From contig JAUIEY010000033.1 in the NCBI GenBank assembly GCA_030429685.1, positions 1 through 13,941 on the forward strand: 13,941 nt of DNA, written 5' to 3'. The translations under genes were made by a program, and so were the position numbers. Below are positions 6,248 to 12,948 of this stretch, one piece after another. The DNA comes from Gammaproteobacteria bacterium. GTDB lineage: Bacteria > Pseudomonadota > Gammaproteobacteria > Steroidobacterales > GCA-2729495. The notes beneath the pieces were generated by a model. It was not told the origin of the DNA, made no database searches, and saw only the letters and a program-made list of their open reading frames with translations. How positions within the stretch are numbered: position 1 is the first letter of the stretch; every line of letters begins with the position of its first letter.

Positions 6248-9200
6248 TTAGGTGCGTTTTCGTAGCCGCCCTAAGCCGAGCAGGGCAGAGGCAAATAGCC
6301 AGACCGCGCCAGGGATGGGTACGACGTTTAGCTGTGTGAAACTGAATCGGGTTGCATAGCCATTGCTTAGTGAGCTGTCGCCCTCGAATCGCACCCGACG
6401 GAATTCTGACGTGACGTCGATGTCCCATGCCGCAGGGTTCAGTGCAGACCAGTTCTCGCCGCCAAATACGGTGCTGCCGTTTGCATCAGCGATAAAGACT
6501 GAGTAATTGGCGAGGTCCAGCTGGAAGGGTGACAATGGCGTGCGGGTAAAAAAGCCGCCTTCAAAGATGTCGCCATCGTTGAGTTCCTCGATATCCAGAT
6601 ACAAGTCGATGTCTGTTTCAGGGTTAATACCACCGAAAATACTGGTGCCTACCCGCAGCACGTCATTGCCGCTGTCGTCTGCATTCAGGTAGTCAGGGGT
6701 TGTCGTGCTGAACTCAAAGGCAAAGTCCAGGCCGGTTATGCTCAAGGTATCGGTTGTCAGGATGCCGGGGCTCTCGCCCGGCGAGACGAGCCCGCTGCCG
6801 GTGATACTTCTTACTTTACCGGAGCCTGACAGAACCGGGCTGCCGCCATCGTTGTTGATAAGCTGCACCGCGCCGCCGCCGTTGCTCGTGGGTAGTTCGC
6901 CGTTGATGGCAAGCTCGCCGTCGAAGATGCGTGTAGTGCCGCGGTATTCCTGATCGTTGTCGAGCACGATTTTGCCGGCGCCATTCTTGGACACCGCACC
7001 ACCGGAAAGGCTTCGCAATGTGCCGTTAAACGTGCCGGATTTGTCACCATTGCCCACGCTGATCCCCGCGCGGCCAAACTCCAATACGCCGTTGCCGGTA
7101 ATGGTGCCGAAACCCTGTGCGTTGTCTGCCTTAAACAAGGTGGGCGGAATAACCGGGTTGCTAGAGCCTGTGCGCACCTCAACATCAATATCGTTGCGCA
7201 AGCCATTGTCGACAGTGGTTCTGAGTTCGCCCTGCGCGACGACCAGTGTGCCGGCAAAATTCTGCAGCGAACCCACGGCCATGTCATCGTAGCTGTCTTT
7301 AACAATTCTGCCGTTGCCAGTGATAGCCGAACCGGTCAGTGTCCGCTGTGGTGTGTTATTGAAGGAGTTGCGCTGGCCAATAATTATTTCACCAGTGTCT
7401 GTATTGAGCTGGCCCGATCCCGAAAAACCAAACCGGTCGACGCGTTGTGAGGCAAAGCCGAGGTTCAGATTGCCGTTACCAATATCGATGATGATGTCGG
7501 AGTTCAGAGCGTTGTCGGCGCCCAGCACAACGTTGCCCTGATTAATAATCAGCTCACCGTCGAAGTCGCTGGTGCCTTCAAACACAAGGTCGCCGGTGCC
7601 CCATTTAACGACGTCGCCGAGGCCGGTGATATTGGCAACGCGGGATTCACCCAGGTTGTCGTTATAGTTGCCGATGGTGAGTTCTCCCGGCACCTGGCCA
7701 ATCGCTCCCCCGGTCAGGTCAACAACGCCATCACCTGTGGTGTTAAGCCGGCCCACCTGCGCCGAAAAGCCGTTGAGGTTGAGTGTGCCGCCGGCCATAT
7801 CGACGCTCATGGTGCGCGACATGGCGTGATCCCGCAGTACCTGCACCGCGCCTTGCTCAACGCGCAAGGTGCCATTGAACTCGCTTGGTTTAAATGTGGT
7901 GCTGTCATGCCGCTGTGTGAGTTGCAGCGAGTCGAGGCCGGTCTTGATGACAGTGCCGTCACCTTGTAATGCGCCGCCGCTTACCGAATTGACGCCAGAG
8001 GCAACATCGGTGTTGCCAATGGTCAGTACACTGCCGTTGGTATTAACGGTGCCCACTGACGTGCCATTCAAATCGTCGGCCAGCAGAGTCTGAATACTCA
8101 AGGTCCGCCCATTGAGATTTAGTGTTGCCAGGGGACCGAGATCAACCGTGCTGGCTGCGCCCAGTGCGTTGTCACTGCCGACTGTTAATTCGCCCAAGCT
8201 GATGTCAAGGGTGCCGGAATGTTGTCCGGCATCGTTGATCGTGAGGTTGCCTGTTCCGGTTTTTCTGATAGTGCCGTCACCGGCGATCGAATGCCCCATG
8301 GTTTGGCTTGCACCCGGAGCAACATCGAGCAACAGGGTGCCATCGCCTTCAGTGCGAAAATCGAGTAGGCTGCCGCCTGCAGTGAAATTCCGCAGCGCCA
8401 GTGTGCCTGCTTCGACGACGGTGACAGGCGCAGTGCTATATGCGACCAGCAGCTTGTCTTCACCATAGACGCCGTCGTTGTCGTAGGGGTCAGCCGCATC
8501 GTAGGGGTCATACAGGTAGCCATCCGGAGCCGCGTAATCAAATACCCTGCTGTCGTTAAACTGCGTGACATCGAGATTCACCGTGCCCGTGCCGACTTTC
8601 ACCAGTTCGCCCTTGGGGCCGTCGCCGGGTTTGCCGACGATGTAGCCGCCGAGGTCGAAACTGCTGTTGCCGGCGCCAAACGCCAGGCGGCTATCGCTTT
8701 CGACAACCAGATAACCACCACCGTCATATTGAGTGGTAATGCGGTCCACTTCGATCACGCCTCCGGAAGCAGCGCGGACGATGCCCGATGGTGCTTGCCT
8801 GGGAAAGAATGACGAGGGGCCCGGGTAGGCGCCATTGCTGGCGCTGTCACGCAAGCGGATGTCGATATCGCCGACAAGGCTGCCTTCGCCTCTGACAACG
8901 ATCTCTGAGCCTCTATACAGGAACATGTCGCCGGTAAAACTGTTGGAGTTCGACAGGATTGCCGCGCCGACAGTTATATCGCCCGTGCCACTTAAGCCAG
9001 TGCTCAGCGTGGAGCCTGTCGTGGGGTCGAAAACAGGCCCTGCACTGCGAAATTCAGTGTAATTGCGTGGTTGGTAAGCCGGCCCTTGTTGTTGCGGAGG
9101 GATATCCGGAACAATCAGATTGCTAATCTGCCGTTCGCCCAGCGTGAGATGGTGACCGTTCAGATCGACTGTACCGAGAATCTCCGGGCCCAGGAGGGCA

Positions 9201-9613
9201 AGTCCGCCGGTGCCCCAGGTCTGGTCGGCCGACAAGGTGATGTCGTTGAAAATGCGCTGCCGGTTAGCGCTGATATTCGTAATGCCGTCAGCCCCGATCG
9301 TGAGATCTGCGCCGCTAATGTTGTACTCGGGGGCCAGTGTTTCAAAGCGAATACCGCTGATGCTGACCGCCTGATCGACAAAGGGGGTGGTGCGTGTCGA
9401 CAGGCCGAAATCAACGCGCTGGCTACCGTCGTTATCTGGCCCGCCGCAAAACGTGCATAACCAGTTGGCGCTCGAACTCCAGTTGTCGTCGGATAGCGAA
9501 AAACCGGTCCATTCCAACGCACTTGCTGTGGTCGAGGTCAGCAGCAGTGATCCAGTTGCCAGTAGAGAAAGTGTAAGTTGTTGGGTGCGGGAGTTAACGC
9601 GATCGTAATTCAT
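6248..9613 (-). CDS. Large beta-helical PEP-CTERM (VPLPA-type) surface protein with autotransporter-associated repeats
   Basis: The protein has 1121 residues. A Sec signal peptide ends near SALA-type residues 30-33. Early residues WTGFSLSDDNWSSSANW (35-51) are the usual opening of proteins with autotransporter-associated beta-strand repeats. Such repeats run through the body, for example near 445-505, 550-620, 665-720, 765-800 and 875-905, each with a 'G.G...K.G.G.L.L' strand and an 'F.G.L.V..G.L' strand. A 'SPGESPGILT' turn (944-953) closes the helix region. There is no autotransporter barrel. The C-terminus (1098-1121) is instead a sorting tripartite: VPIPGAVW, a hydrophobic helix, then RLRKRT. 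An exosortase, encoded elsewhere, would process it for outer-surface or exopolysaccharide attachment. The start at 9613 is chosen for the signal peptide and GGTGGA nine bases upstream; the frame runs open to 9754. A Cys pair CTFC lies at 53-56. Confidence 0.92.
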   Translation of the reverse strand: MNYDRVNSRTQQLTLSLLATGSLLLTSTTASALEWTGFSLSDDNWSSSANWLCTFCGGPDNDGSQRVDFGLSTRTTPFVDQAVSISGIRFETLAPEYNISGADLTIGADGITNISANRQRIFNDITLSADQTWGTGGLALLGPEILGTVDLNGHHLTLGERQISNLIVPDIPPQQQGPAYQPRNYTEFRSAGPVFDPTTGSTLSTGLSGTGDITVGAAILSNSNSFTGDMFLYRGSEIVVRGEGSLVGDIDIRLRDSASNGAYPGPSSFFPRQAPSGIVRAASGGVIEVDRITTQYDGGGYLVVESDSRLAFGAGNSSFDLGGYIVGKPGDGPKGELVKVGTGTVNLDVTQFNDSRVFDYAAPDGYLYDPYDAADPYDNDGVYGEDKLLVAYSTAPVTVVEAGTLALRNFTAGGSLLDFRTEGDGTLLLDVAPGASQTMGHSIAGDGTIRKTGTGNLTINDAGQHSGTLDISLGELTVGSDNALGAASTVDLGPLATLNLNGRTLSIQTLLADDLNGTSVGTVNTNGSVLTIGNTDVASGVNSVSGGALQGDGTVIKTGLDSLQLTQRHDSTTFKPSEFNGTLRVEQGAVQVLRDHAMSRTMSVDMAGGTLNLNGFSAQVGRLNTTGDGVVDLTGGAIGQVPGELTIGNYNDNLGESRVANITGLGDVVKWGTGDLVFEGTSDFDGELIINQGNVVLGADNALNSDIIIDIGNGNLNLGFASQRVDRFGFSGSGQLNTDTGEIIIGQRNSFNNTPQRTLTGSAITGNGRIVKDSYDDMAVGSLQNFAGTLVVAQGELRTTVDNGLRNDIDVEVRTGSSNPVIPPTLFKADNAQGFGTITGNGVLEFGRAGISVGNGDKSGTFNGTLRSLSGGAVSKNGAGKIVLDNDQEYRGTTRIFDGELAINGELPTSNGGGAVQLINNDGGSPVLSGSGKVRSITGSGLVSPGESPGILTTDTLSITGLDFAFEFSTTTPDYLNADDSGNDVLRVGTSIFGGINPETDIDLYLDIEELNDGDIFEGGFFTRTPLSPFQLDLANYSVFIADANGSTVFGGENWSALNPAAWDIDVTSEFRRVRFEGDSSLSNGYATRFSFTQLNVVPIPGAVWLFASALLGLGRLRKRT
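8481..8510. repeat. Short 18-bp-period repeat inside the PEP-CTERM gene
   Basis: TCGTAGGGGTCA occurs at 8481-8492 and again at 8499-8510, an exact 12-bp unit with an 18-bp period. In the protein it encodes DPYDAADPYDND at about residues 369-380, an Asp/Tyr-rich loop that could bind calcium. It probably arose by slippage. Confidence 0.6.
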
Positions 9614-9757
9614 TATTTGTTGTCCACCATTCGGAGGGGTGTCGATTGTTCTCAATTCATAAGTGATTCTCTCATGCGGGGTTTTGCGCCGCGGCATTGA
9701 ATTACGGGCTGTCCATTTACCGGTGCAAATGAGCCGTCTATGCCGACTTAACAAAAA

Positions 9758-9764
9758 GCTTTGC
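9758..9764 (-). other. GCAAAGC motif in the long leader of the PEP-CTERM gene
   Basis: The region 9614-9864 between the PEP-CTERM start and the tRNA holds no gene. About 145 bases upstream of the ATG the minus strand has CGCAAAGC, followed by CGGCATAGACGGC. The GCAAAGC core recalls part of cyclic-di-GMP-I (GEMM) riboswitches, but the rest of that fold is not evident by eye. I see no sigma-54 site here. Confidence 0.15.
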
Positions 9765-9811
9765 GGAGAGCTCCAGCTATCATTCAGTTAGCTTCAATAG
9801 GGCAGAGAAAG

Positions 9812-9962
9812 AAATGGTCGGGACTGTGCGCACGACAACTGATCGTTCAGTACGCGAACGAAGTTGGTCGGGGTGAGAGGATTTGAACCTCCGGCCCCTG
9901 CCTCCCGAAGACAGTGCTCTACCAGGCTGAGCTACACCCCGATGTGTCGGTTCCGACCATTT
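9812..9962. repeat. 10-bp inverted repeat flanking the tRNA-Pro gene
   Basis: AAATGGTCGG at 9812-9821 has its exact reverse complement at 9953-9962, so the two arms bracket the tRNA. Both are preceded on their own strand by a GCAGA-like stretch. The TGGTCGG core equals the complement of the tRNA's own 3' end (CCGACCA), so the arms may be old 3'-end fragments from earlier integrations, or recombinase arm sites, or chance. Confidence 0.3.
9865..9941 (-). tRNA. tRNA-Pro, anticodon CGG
   Basis: The minus strand folds as a complete 77-nt tRNA. The acceptor arm is CGGGGTG/CACCCCG with A73 and an encoded CCA (9865-9867). The D stem is GCTC/GAGC. The anticodon stem CTGTC/GGCAG holds the loop TTCGGGA, and the T arm is GGAGG-TTCAAAT-CCTCT with one G-T pair. 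The anticodon is CGG, reading the Pro codon CCG, with the G37 typical of tRNA-Pro. It is divergent from htpX. Its 3' half is partially duplicated at 4536-4580, marking it as a probable integration site. Confidence 0.97.
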
Positions 9963-9969
9963 TTCTGCA

Positions 9970-9992
9970 CCGCGGCCGGGACCGGCCCGCGG
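9970..9992. other. GC-rich hairpin between tRNA-Pro and htpX
   Basis: GGCCGG (9974-9979) and CCGGCC (9982-9987) are perfect inverted arms around two bases. Slipped pairing of CCGCGGCC with GGCCCGCGG gives a longer stem with one bulge. Neither strand has a T-run after it, so it does not look like an intrinsic terminator. It lies in the promoter region of the divergent tRNA. Confidence 0.3.
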
Positions 9993-10061
9993 GGGCGCTA
10001 CCTTAGCCCAAGCCGCCCGGTCTGTCGAGGGATTTCAGGGCCCTGCAAGCCCCGCAAAGGC

Positions 10062-10089
10062 CTTGAAACTTTGGCCTGCCGCCCTTATC
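10062..10089 (+). promoter_or_regulatory. Probable sigma-32 (heat-shock) promoter of htpX
   Basis: CTTGAAA at 10062-10068 is an exact match to the sigma-32 -35 element. After a 13-base spacer comes CCCTTATC at 10082-10089, close to the CCCCATnT -10 consensus. It ends about 60 bases before the htpX ATG. htpX is a known heat-shock gene in Escherichia coli, which supports the assignment; activity is inferred. Confidence 0.5.
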
Positions 10090-10150
10090 TAACAACGGTG
10101 TATGCTGAATACCGGGCCTGCGCAGGCCCGCAACCAAACGGGTCAAATAT

Positions 10151-11047
10151 ATGTTGAGAATCCTGCTGTTTTTGCTGACCAATGTGGCCATCATGGTGGT
10201 CATTTCCATCGTGTTCCAGGTGCTGGGCATCGAGGGCATGCTGATGGAAAACGGGGTGGATCTGAACCTGCAGGCTCTGCTGGTGATGTCCGCCATTATT
10301 GGTTTCAGCGGTTCTTTCATTTCCCTGCTGATGTCCAAGTGGCTGGCCAAGCGCGGCATGCGCGTGCAGGTCATAGATCCGCAGAATCCGCAGAACGATG
10401 CCGAGCGCTGGCTGTATTCCACCGTGCAGCGTCAGGCCCAGCAGGCGAATATCGGCATGCCCGAGGTGGGCGTGTTTGATTCCGCCGACCCGAATGCCTT
10501 TGCCACCGGTGCCAACAAGAACAAGGCGCTGGTTGCGGTCAGCACCGGTTTGCTGCGTTCGATGCGCAAAGAAGAGGTCGAGGCCGTGCTGGCCCACGAG
10601 GTCAGTCACGTGGCCAACGGCGACATGGTGACCATGGCACTGATACAGGGTGTGGTGAACACGTTCGTGGTGTTCCTGTCGCGCCTGGTCGGCTTTTTTG
10701 TGGATCGCGTTATTCTCAAAAACGAGCGCGGCCTGGGCATTGGCTATTTCATCAGCTCCATCGTGGCGCAGATCGTGCTGGGCATACTCGCCACGACTAT
10801 TGTCATGTGGTTCTCACGGCGCCGTGAATACCGTGCTGATGCCGGCGGCGCACAGCTTGCCGGGCGCGGCAACATGATTGCTGCCCTGCGCCGACTGCAG
10901 CAGGGCGCAGGCGAGTCTGAGCTGCCGGAGCAGATTGCGGCTTTCGGAATCCACGGCAGCAAGGGTGGCCTGAAGGCGCTGTTCATGAGTCACCCGCCGC
11001 TGGAACAGCGCATCGCGGCGCTGGAGTCGTCACCCATTTCTCGCTAA
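10151..11047 (+). CDS. htpX: Heat-shock inner-membrane zinc metalloprotease HtpX
   Basis: This M48-family protease takes part in quality control of inner-membrane proteins, overlapping in role with FtsH. The protein has 298 residues, close to the E. coli length of 293. Two hydrophobic helices lie near 3-25 and 42-62. The zinc-binding HEVSH motif is at 149-153, and the third ligand is Glu226 in REYRAD. Two further hydrophobic segments (about 160-185 and 197-221) flank the catalytic region, as in the family. The conserved SHPPLEQRIAAL box lies near the C-terminus (280-291). The start at 10151 is where the family begins (MLRILLFLLTN), though the Shine-Dalgarno is weak. A sigma-32-like promoter precedes it, and the SYLF-domain gene follows after 30 bp, probably in the same transcript. 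Confidence 0.97.
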   Translation: MLRILLFLLTNVAIMVVISIVFQVLGIEGMLMENGVDLNLQALLVMSAIIGFSGSFISLLMSKWLAKRGMRVQVIDPQNPQNDAERWLYSTVQRQAQQANIGMPEVGVFDSADPNAFATGANKNKALVAVSTGLLRSMRKEEVEAVLAHEVSHVANGDMVTMALIQGVVNTFVVFLSRLVGFFVDRVILKNERGLGIGYFISSIVAQIVLGILATTIVMWFSRRREYRADAGGAQLAGRGNMIAALRRLQQGAGESELPEQIAAFGIHGSKGGLKALFMSHPPLEQRIAALESSPISR

Positions 11048-11077
11048 GCCATCTAACCGACTATTGAGGTTTCTGAG

Positions 11078-11638
11078 ATGAAAAAGCATGCATTTGTGAC
11101 AGCAGTTTTACTGCTGTTCACCACATCAGTGTGGGCCGTGCCCACCAGCAAGACCTGTCTTGATACGCTGGAACGATTTCGCAAGCTGGAAGAAACCAAC
11201 AGCTTTCTGGACCAGGCCGTCGGCTACGCGATCCTGCCCACGATCGGCAAGGGCGGTATCGTGGTGGGCGGTGCCTACGGCGAAGGCTGTGTCTTTAAAG
11301 ACGGTGCCCGCACCGGCGCGGTGAAGATGGGGCAGGCCACTATCGGTCTGCAGTTCGGTGGTCAGGCTTACAGCCAGTTGATCATATTCAAATCGCAGGA
11401 TGCCTATGATGCGTTCACTTCGGGCTCGTTTGAGTTCGGTGCGGATGCCAGTGCGGTAGCGCTGACGTATGGCGCGCAGGCCAGTGCCGGCACCAAGGGC
11501 GCGTCCGCCAGTGCCAATGAGAAGTCCGGCGGCGCGCAATGGTATCGCGGCATGGCGGTGTTTACCCTGGCCAAGGGCGGCCTGATGTACGAGGCTTCGA
11601 TTGGCGGGCAAAAGTTCGAGTTTTTGCCGGGCGAATAG
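11078..11638 (+). CDS. Exported Ysc84/SYLF lipid-binding domain protein
   Basis: The protein has 186 residues with a Sec signal peptide (MKKHAFVTAVLLLFTTSVWA, cleavage after about residue 20). The rest is a SYLF domain: GYAILPTIGKGGIVVGGAYG near 69-88, QATIGLQFGGQAYSQLI near 90-110, FTSGSFEFGADASAVA near 111-130, and AVFTLAKGGLMYEASIGGQ near the end. In eukaryotes this domain binds phosphoinositides; the bacterial exported members lack a settled function and are thought to associate with lipids or the cell envelope. The ATG has GAGG eight bases upstream (11066-11069). The 30-bp gap to htpX suggests co-transcription and a possible envelope-stress context (inference). Two Cys, one in the start of the mature part and one near residue 65, may form a disulfide. 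Confidence 0.9.
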   Translation: MKKHAFVTAVLLLFTTSVWAVPTSKTCLDTLERFRKLEETNSFLDQAVGYAILPTIGKGGIVVGGAYGEGCVFKDGARTGAVKMGQATIGLQFGGQAYSQLIIFKSQDAYDAFTSGSFEFGADASAVALTYGAQASAGTKGASASANEKSGGAQWYRGMAVFTLAKGGLMYEASIGGQKFEFLPGE

Positions 11639-11715
11639 CGCCTGAATTCCGGCTCTTGTTTGCCTTTTATTCCCTGCCTGCTTATCGTGATGGGCGTCCT
11701 TGTGCGGGCTCAGCC

Positions 11716-11724
11716 AGGAGGGAG
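11716..11724 (+). promoter_or_regulatory. Strong ribosome binding site deciding a lipoprotein start
   Basis: AGGAGGGAG lies five bases (counting from AGGAGG) before the ATG at 11727. It rules against the longer in-frame start at 11700, whose extra nine residues would also displace the signal peptide. Confidence 0.8.
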
Positions 11725-11726
11725 TT

Positions 11727-12215
11727 ATGGCTACATCAGCGTATCGGTCGAGTGCTCGAGCAGCGGCTAGGCTATTTAGCGTACTGTTTTTCGCTTTGGC
11801 ATTGACGGCCTGCGCACCTACCCGCCTGTATTCAGGTCCCGATGAGGCAACCGTTACTGTCAGAGGCTACGTTGCATCAGTTGACGGCATTAAATCCGAG
11901 CGTCATGAGGGTGCACATGTCGTGGCGCCGGGTGTGCGCATGTTTAAGATCAGTCACGGCGGTATAACAGATGTAGATCAATACTACGCCCTTAACGTTG
12001 CGCCGGGGGGCAAATACAAGATCATTGCTTATCGGTTAAGCACCATTAGCGGCCAGCGGATTCGCCGCGGCTGGCGTTTCGAGGAAGAAGGCACCGACGC
12101 GAAACCGCAGTACAAGTGGTGCGGGCCGCGGCCTGTAAAAGCCTGCGAAGCGGGGGAGAAGCAGCATGAATGCGTGCGGCGCCATTGTCTCGCAAGCGGC
12201 TGGGACTGGAATTAG
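11727..12215 (+). CDS. Predicted lipoprotein of unknown function
   Basis: I do not recognise a family. The protein has 162 residues and a clear lipoprotein signal: Arg-rich start, hydrophobic stretch, then LTAC with lipid-anchor Cys29. The mature part looks like a small beta-rich domain, with alternating hydrophobic strands (ATVTVRGYVASVDG near 41-54 and YKIIAYRL near 97-104). The C-terminal 35 residues hold four cysteines (132, 140, 149, 154), likely as disulfides in the periplasm. The next residue after the anchor Cys is Ala, not Asp, so outer-membrane sorting by Lol is expected. It is followed after one base by a second lipoprotein gene, so the two are almost certainly co-translated and may work together. 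Confidence 0.85.
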   Translation: MATSAYRSSARAAARLFSVLFFALALTACAPTRLYSGPDEATVTVRGYVASVDGIKSERHEGAHVVAPGVRMFKISHGGITDVDQYYALNVAPGGKYKIIAYRLSTISGQRIRRGWRFEEEGTDAKPQYKWCGPRPVKACEAGEKQHECVRRHCLASGWDWN

Positions 12216-12216
12216 G

Positions 12217-12948
12217 ATGTTGCCCGGTCGGCTTTTTTGGCTGCTGTCTACCTTACTTTTTGTGGCCGGCTGCGGCAGCCGCTCGCTGTTGCCCGATATT
12301 TCGGAAGAATCCCAGCTGCTGGCAGCCGCTGACCTTCGTGATGACAAACGCTACGCGGTGGTTACGCGCACGGGCAATTTCGATCGCAATGTTCCCGATA
12401 AAAATCTTGCGCAGCCTATTGTCGAAGGAGTAGCTGCTACGGCAAGTGAATTGCTTGGAGTGGATGCTGTGCCGCTCGACCAGAGTCGCGATGGTCCATG
12501 GGCAACTGAGCTGCGGCGCTCGTGGGAAGAGGCAGGGTTTTTTGAAACGATTGATCAGGATGAATTTTTTATCCGTCGCGGTTTCGACGGGTACATCGTG
12601 GCGATGGCGGAATCGCGGGATTTTAGCGGAGAAGCCTCACTGGGTAGCCAACCTCCGCCGAAGCCTGGGGACAATCCTTTCGATAGAATTCTGGGCCCGC
12701 CTCTGACCCTCACATTTGAACCGCAATACCGTATTTACCAGTTTGTTGACGGCGAGTCGCAAGCCATCATGCGTTCCGGCAAGGCAAAGTCGTTTGATTG
12801 CACGCTGCGTGACGTGGCGTCAGGCGGCGGTGTCTTAAGGCTTGTCGCGGCCGACCCGGAAGGCTGTTCGCAGAAGTTCGTCGATGTTTTCCGCGACTAT
12901 CTTGCGCAGCGGGTTGAACTCATGCCTGTCTCTTCCGGGAATCAGTAA
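12217..12948 (+). CDS. Predicted lipoprotein of unknown function, paired with the previous gene
   Basis: I do not recognise a family. The protein has 243 residues, with a lipoprotein signal peptide ending FVAGC (Cys19). The start at 12217 is chosen because it begins the signal peptide directly and lies one base after the previous stop, with GGA six bases upstream; a longer frame from 12166 overlaps the upstream gene. The mature protein has a mixed alpha/beta pattern. One part (about 85-120) is amphipathic: PWATELRRSWEEAGFFETI. A Pro-rich stretch (PPPKPGDNPF) lies near 145-155, and two cysteines lie in the C-terminal third. The general look is that of an envelope protein that may bind another component. 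Its last 7 bases overlap the convergent ispB. Confidence 0.85.
   Translation: MLPGRLFWLLSTLLFVAGCGSRSLLPDISEESQLLAAADLRDDKRYAVVTRTGNFDRNVPDKNLAQPIVEGVAATASELLGVDAVPLDQSRDGPWATELRRSWEEAGFFETIDQDEFFIRRGFDGYIVAMAESRDFSGEASLGSQPPPKPGDNPFDRILGPPLTLTFEPQYRIYQFVDGESQAIMRSGKAKSFDCTLRDVASGGGVLRLVAADPEGCSQKFVDVFRDYLAQRVELMPVSSGNQ

Larger units (their letters stand above)
4536..9941. mobile_element. Putative tRNA-Pro-anchored genomic island, no integrase seen
   Basis: The intact tRNA-Pro at the right end and the partial direct copy of its 3' half at the left end frame a block of about 5.4 kb. This is the canonical layout left when an element integrates at a tRNA 3' end: the tRNA is restored on one side and the displaced 3' piece remains on the other. 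The cargo is two minus-strand accessory genes, a PEP-CTERM surface protein and an exported M24 peptidase homologue. No integrase, excisionase, plasmid or phage gene lies inside. It could be a decayed island, or one mobilised by an enzyme encoded elsewhere. The repeat is seen directly; the integration history is inferred. Confidence 0.5.

Noticed and set aside
6811..7305. Open frames in other reading frames within the PEP-CTERM gene
   Set aside because: They overlap a long, clearly coding frame and have no start signals or recognisable domains.
9942..9966. Terminator formed by GTCGG-TT-CCGAC followed by a T-run
   Set aside because: The loop would be two bases and the stem only five, and no plus-strand gene ends there.
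10003..10609. Minus-strand open frames of 139 and 174 residues opposite htpX
   Set aside because: They are antisense shadows of the well-supported htpX gene, with His/Gln-rich translations typical of reversed coding sequence.
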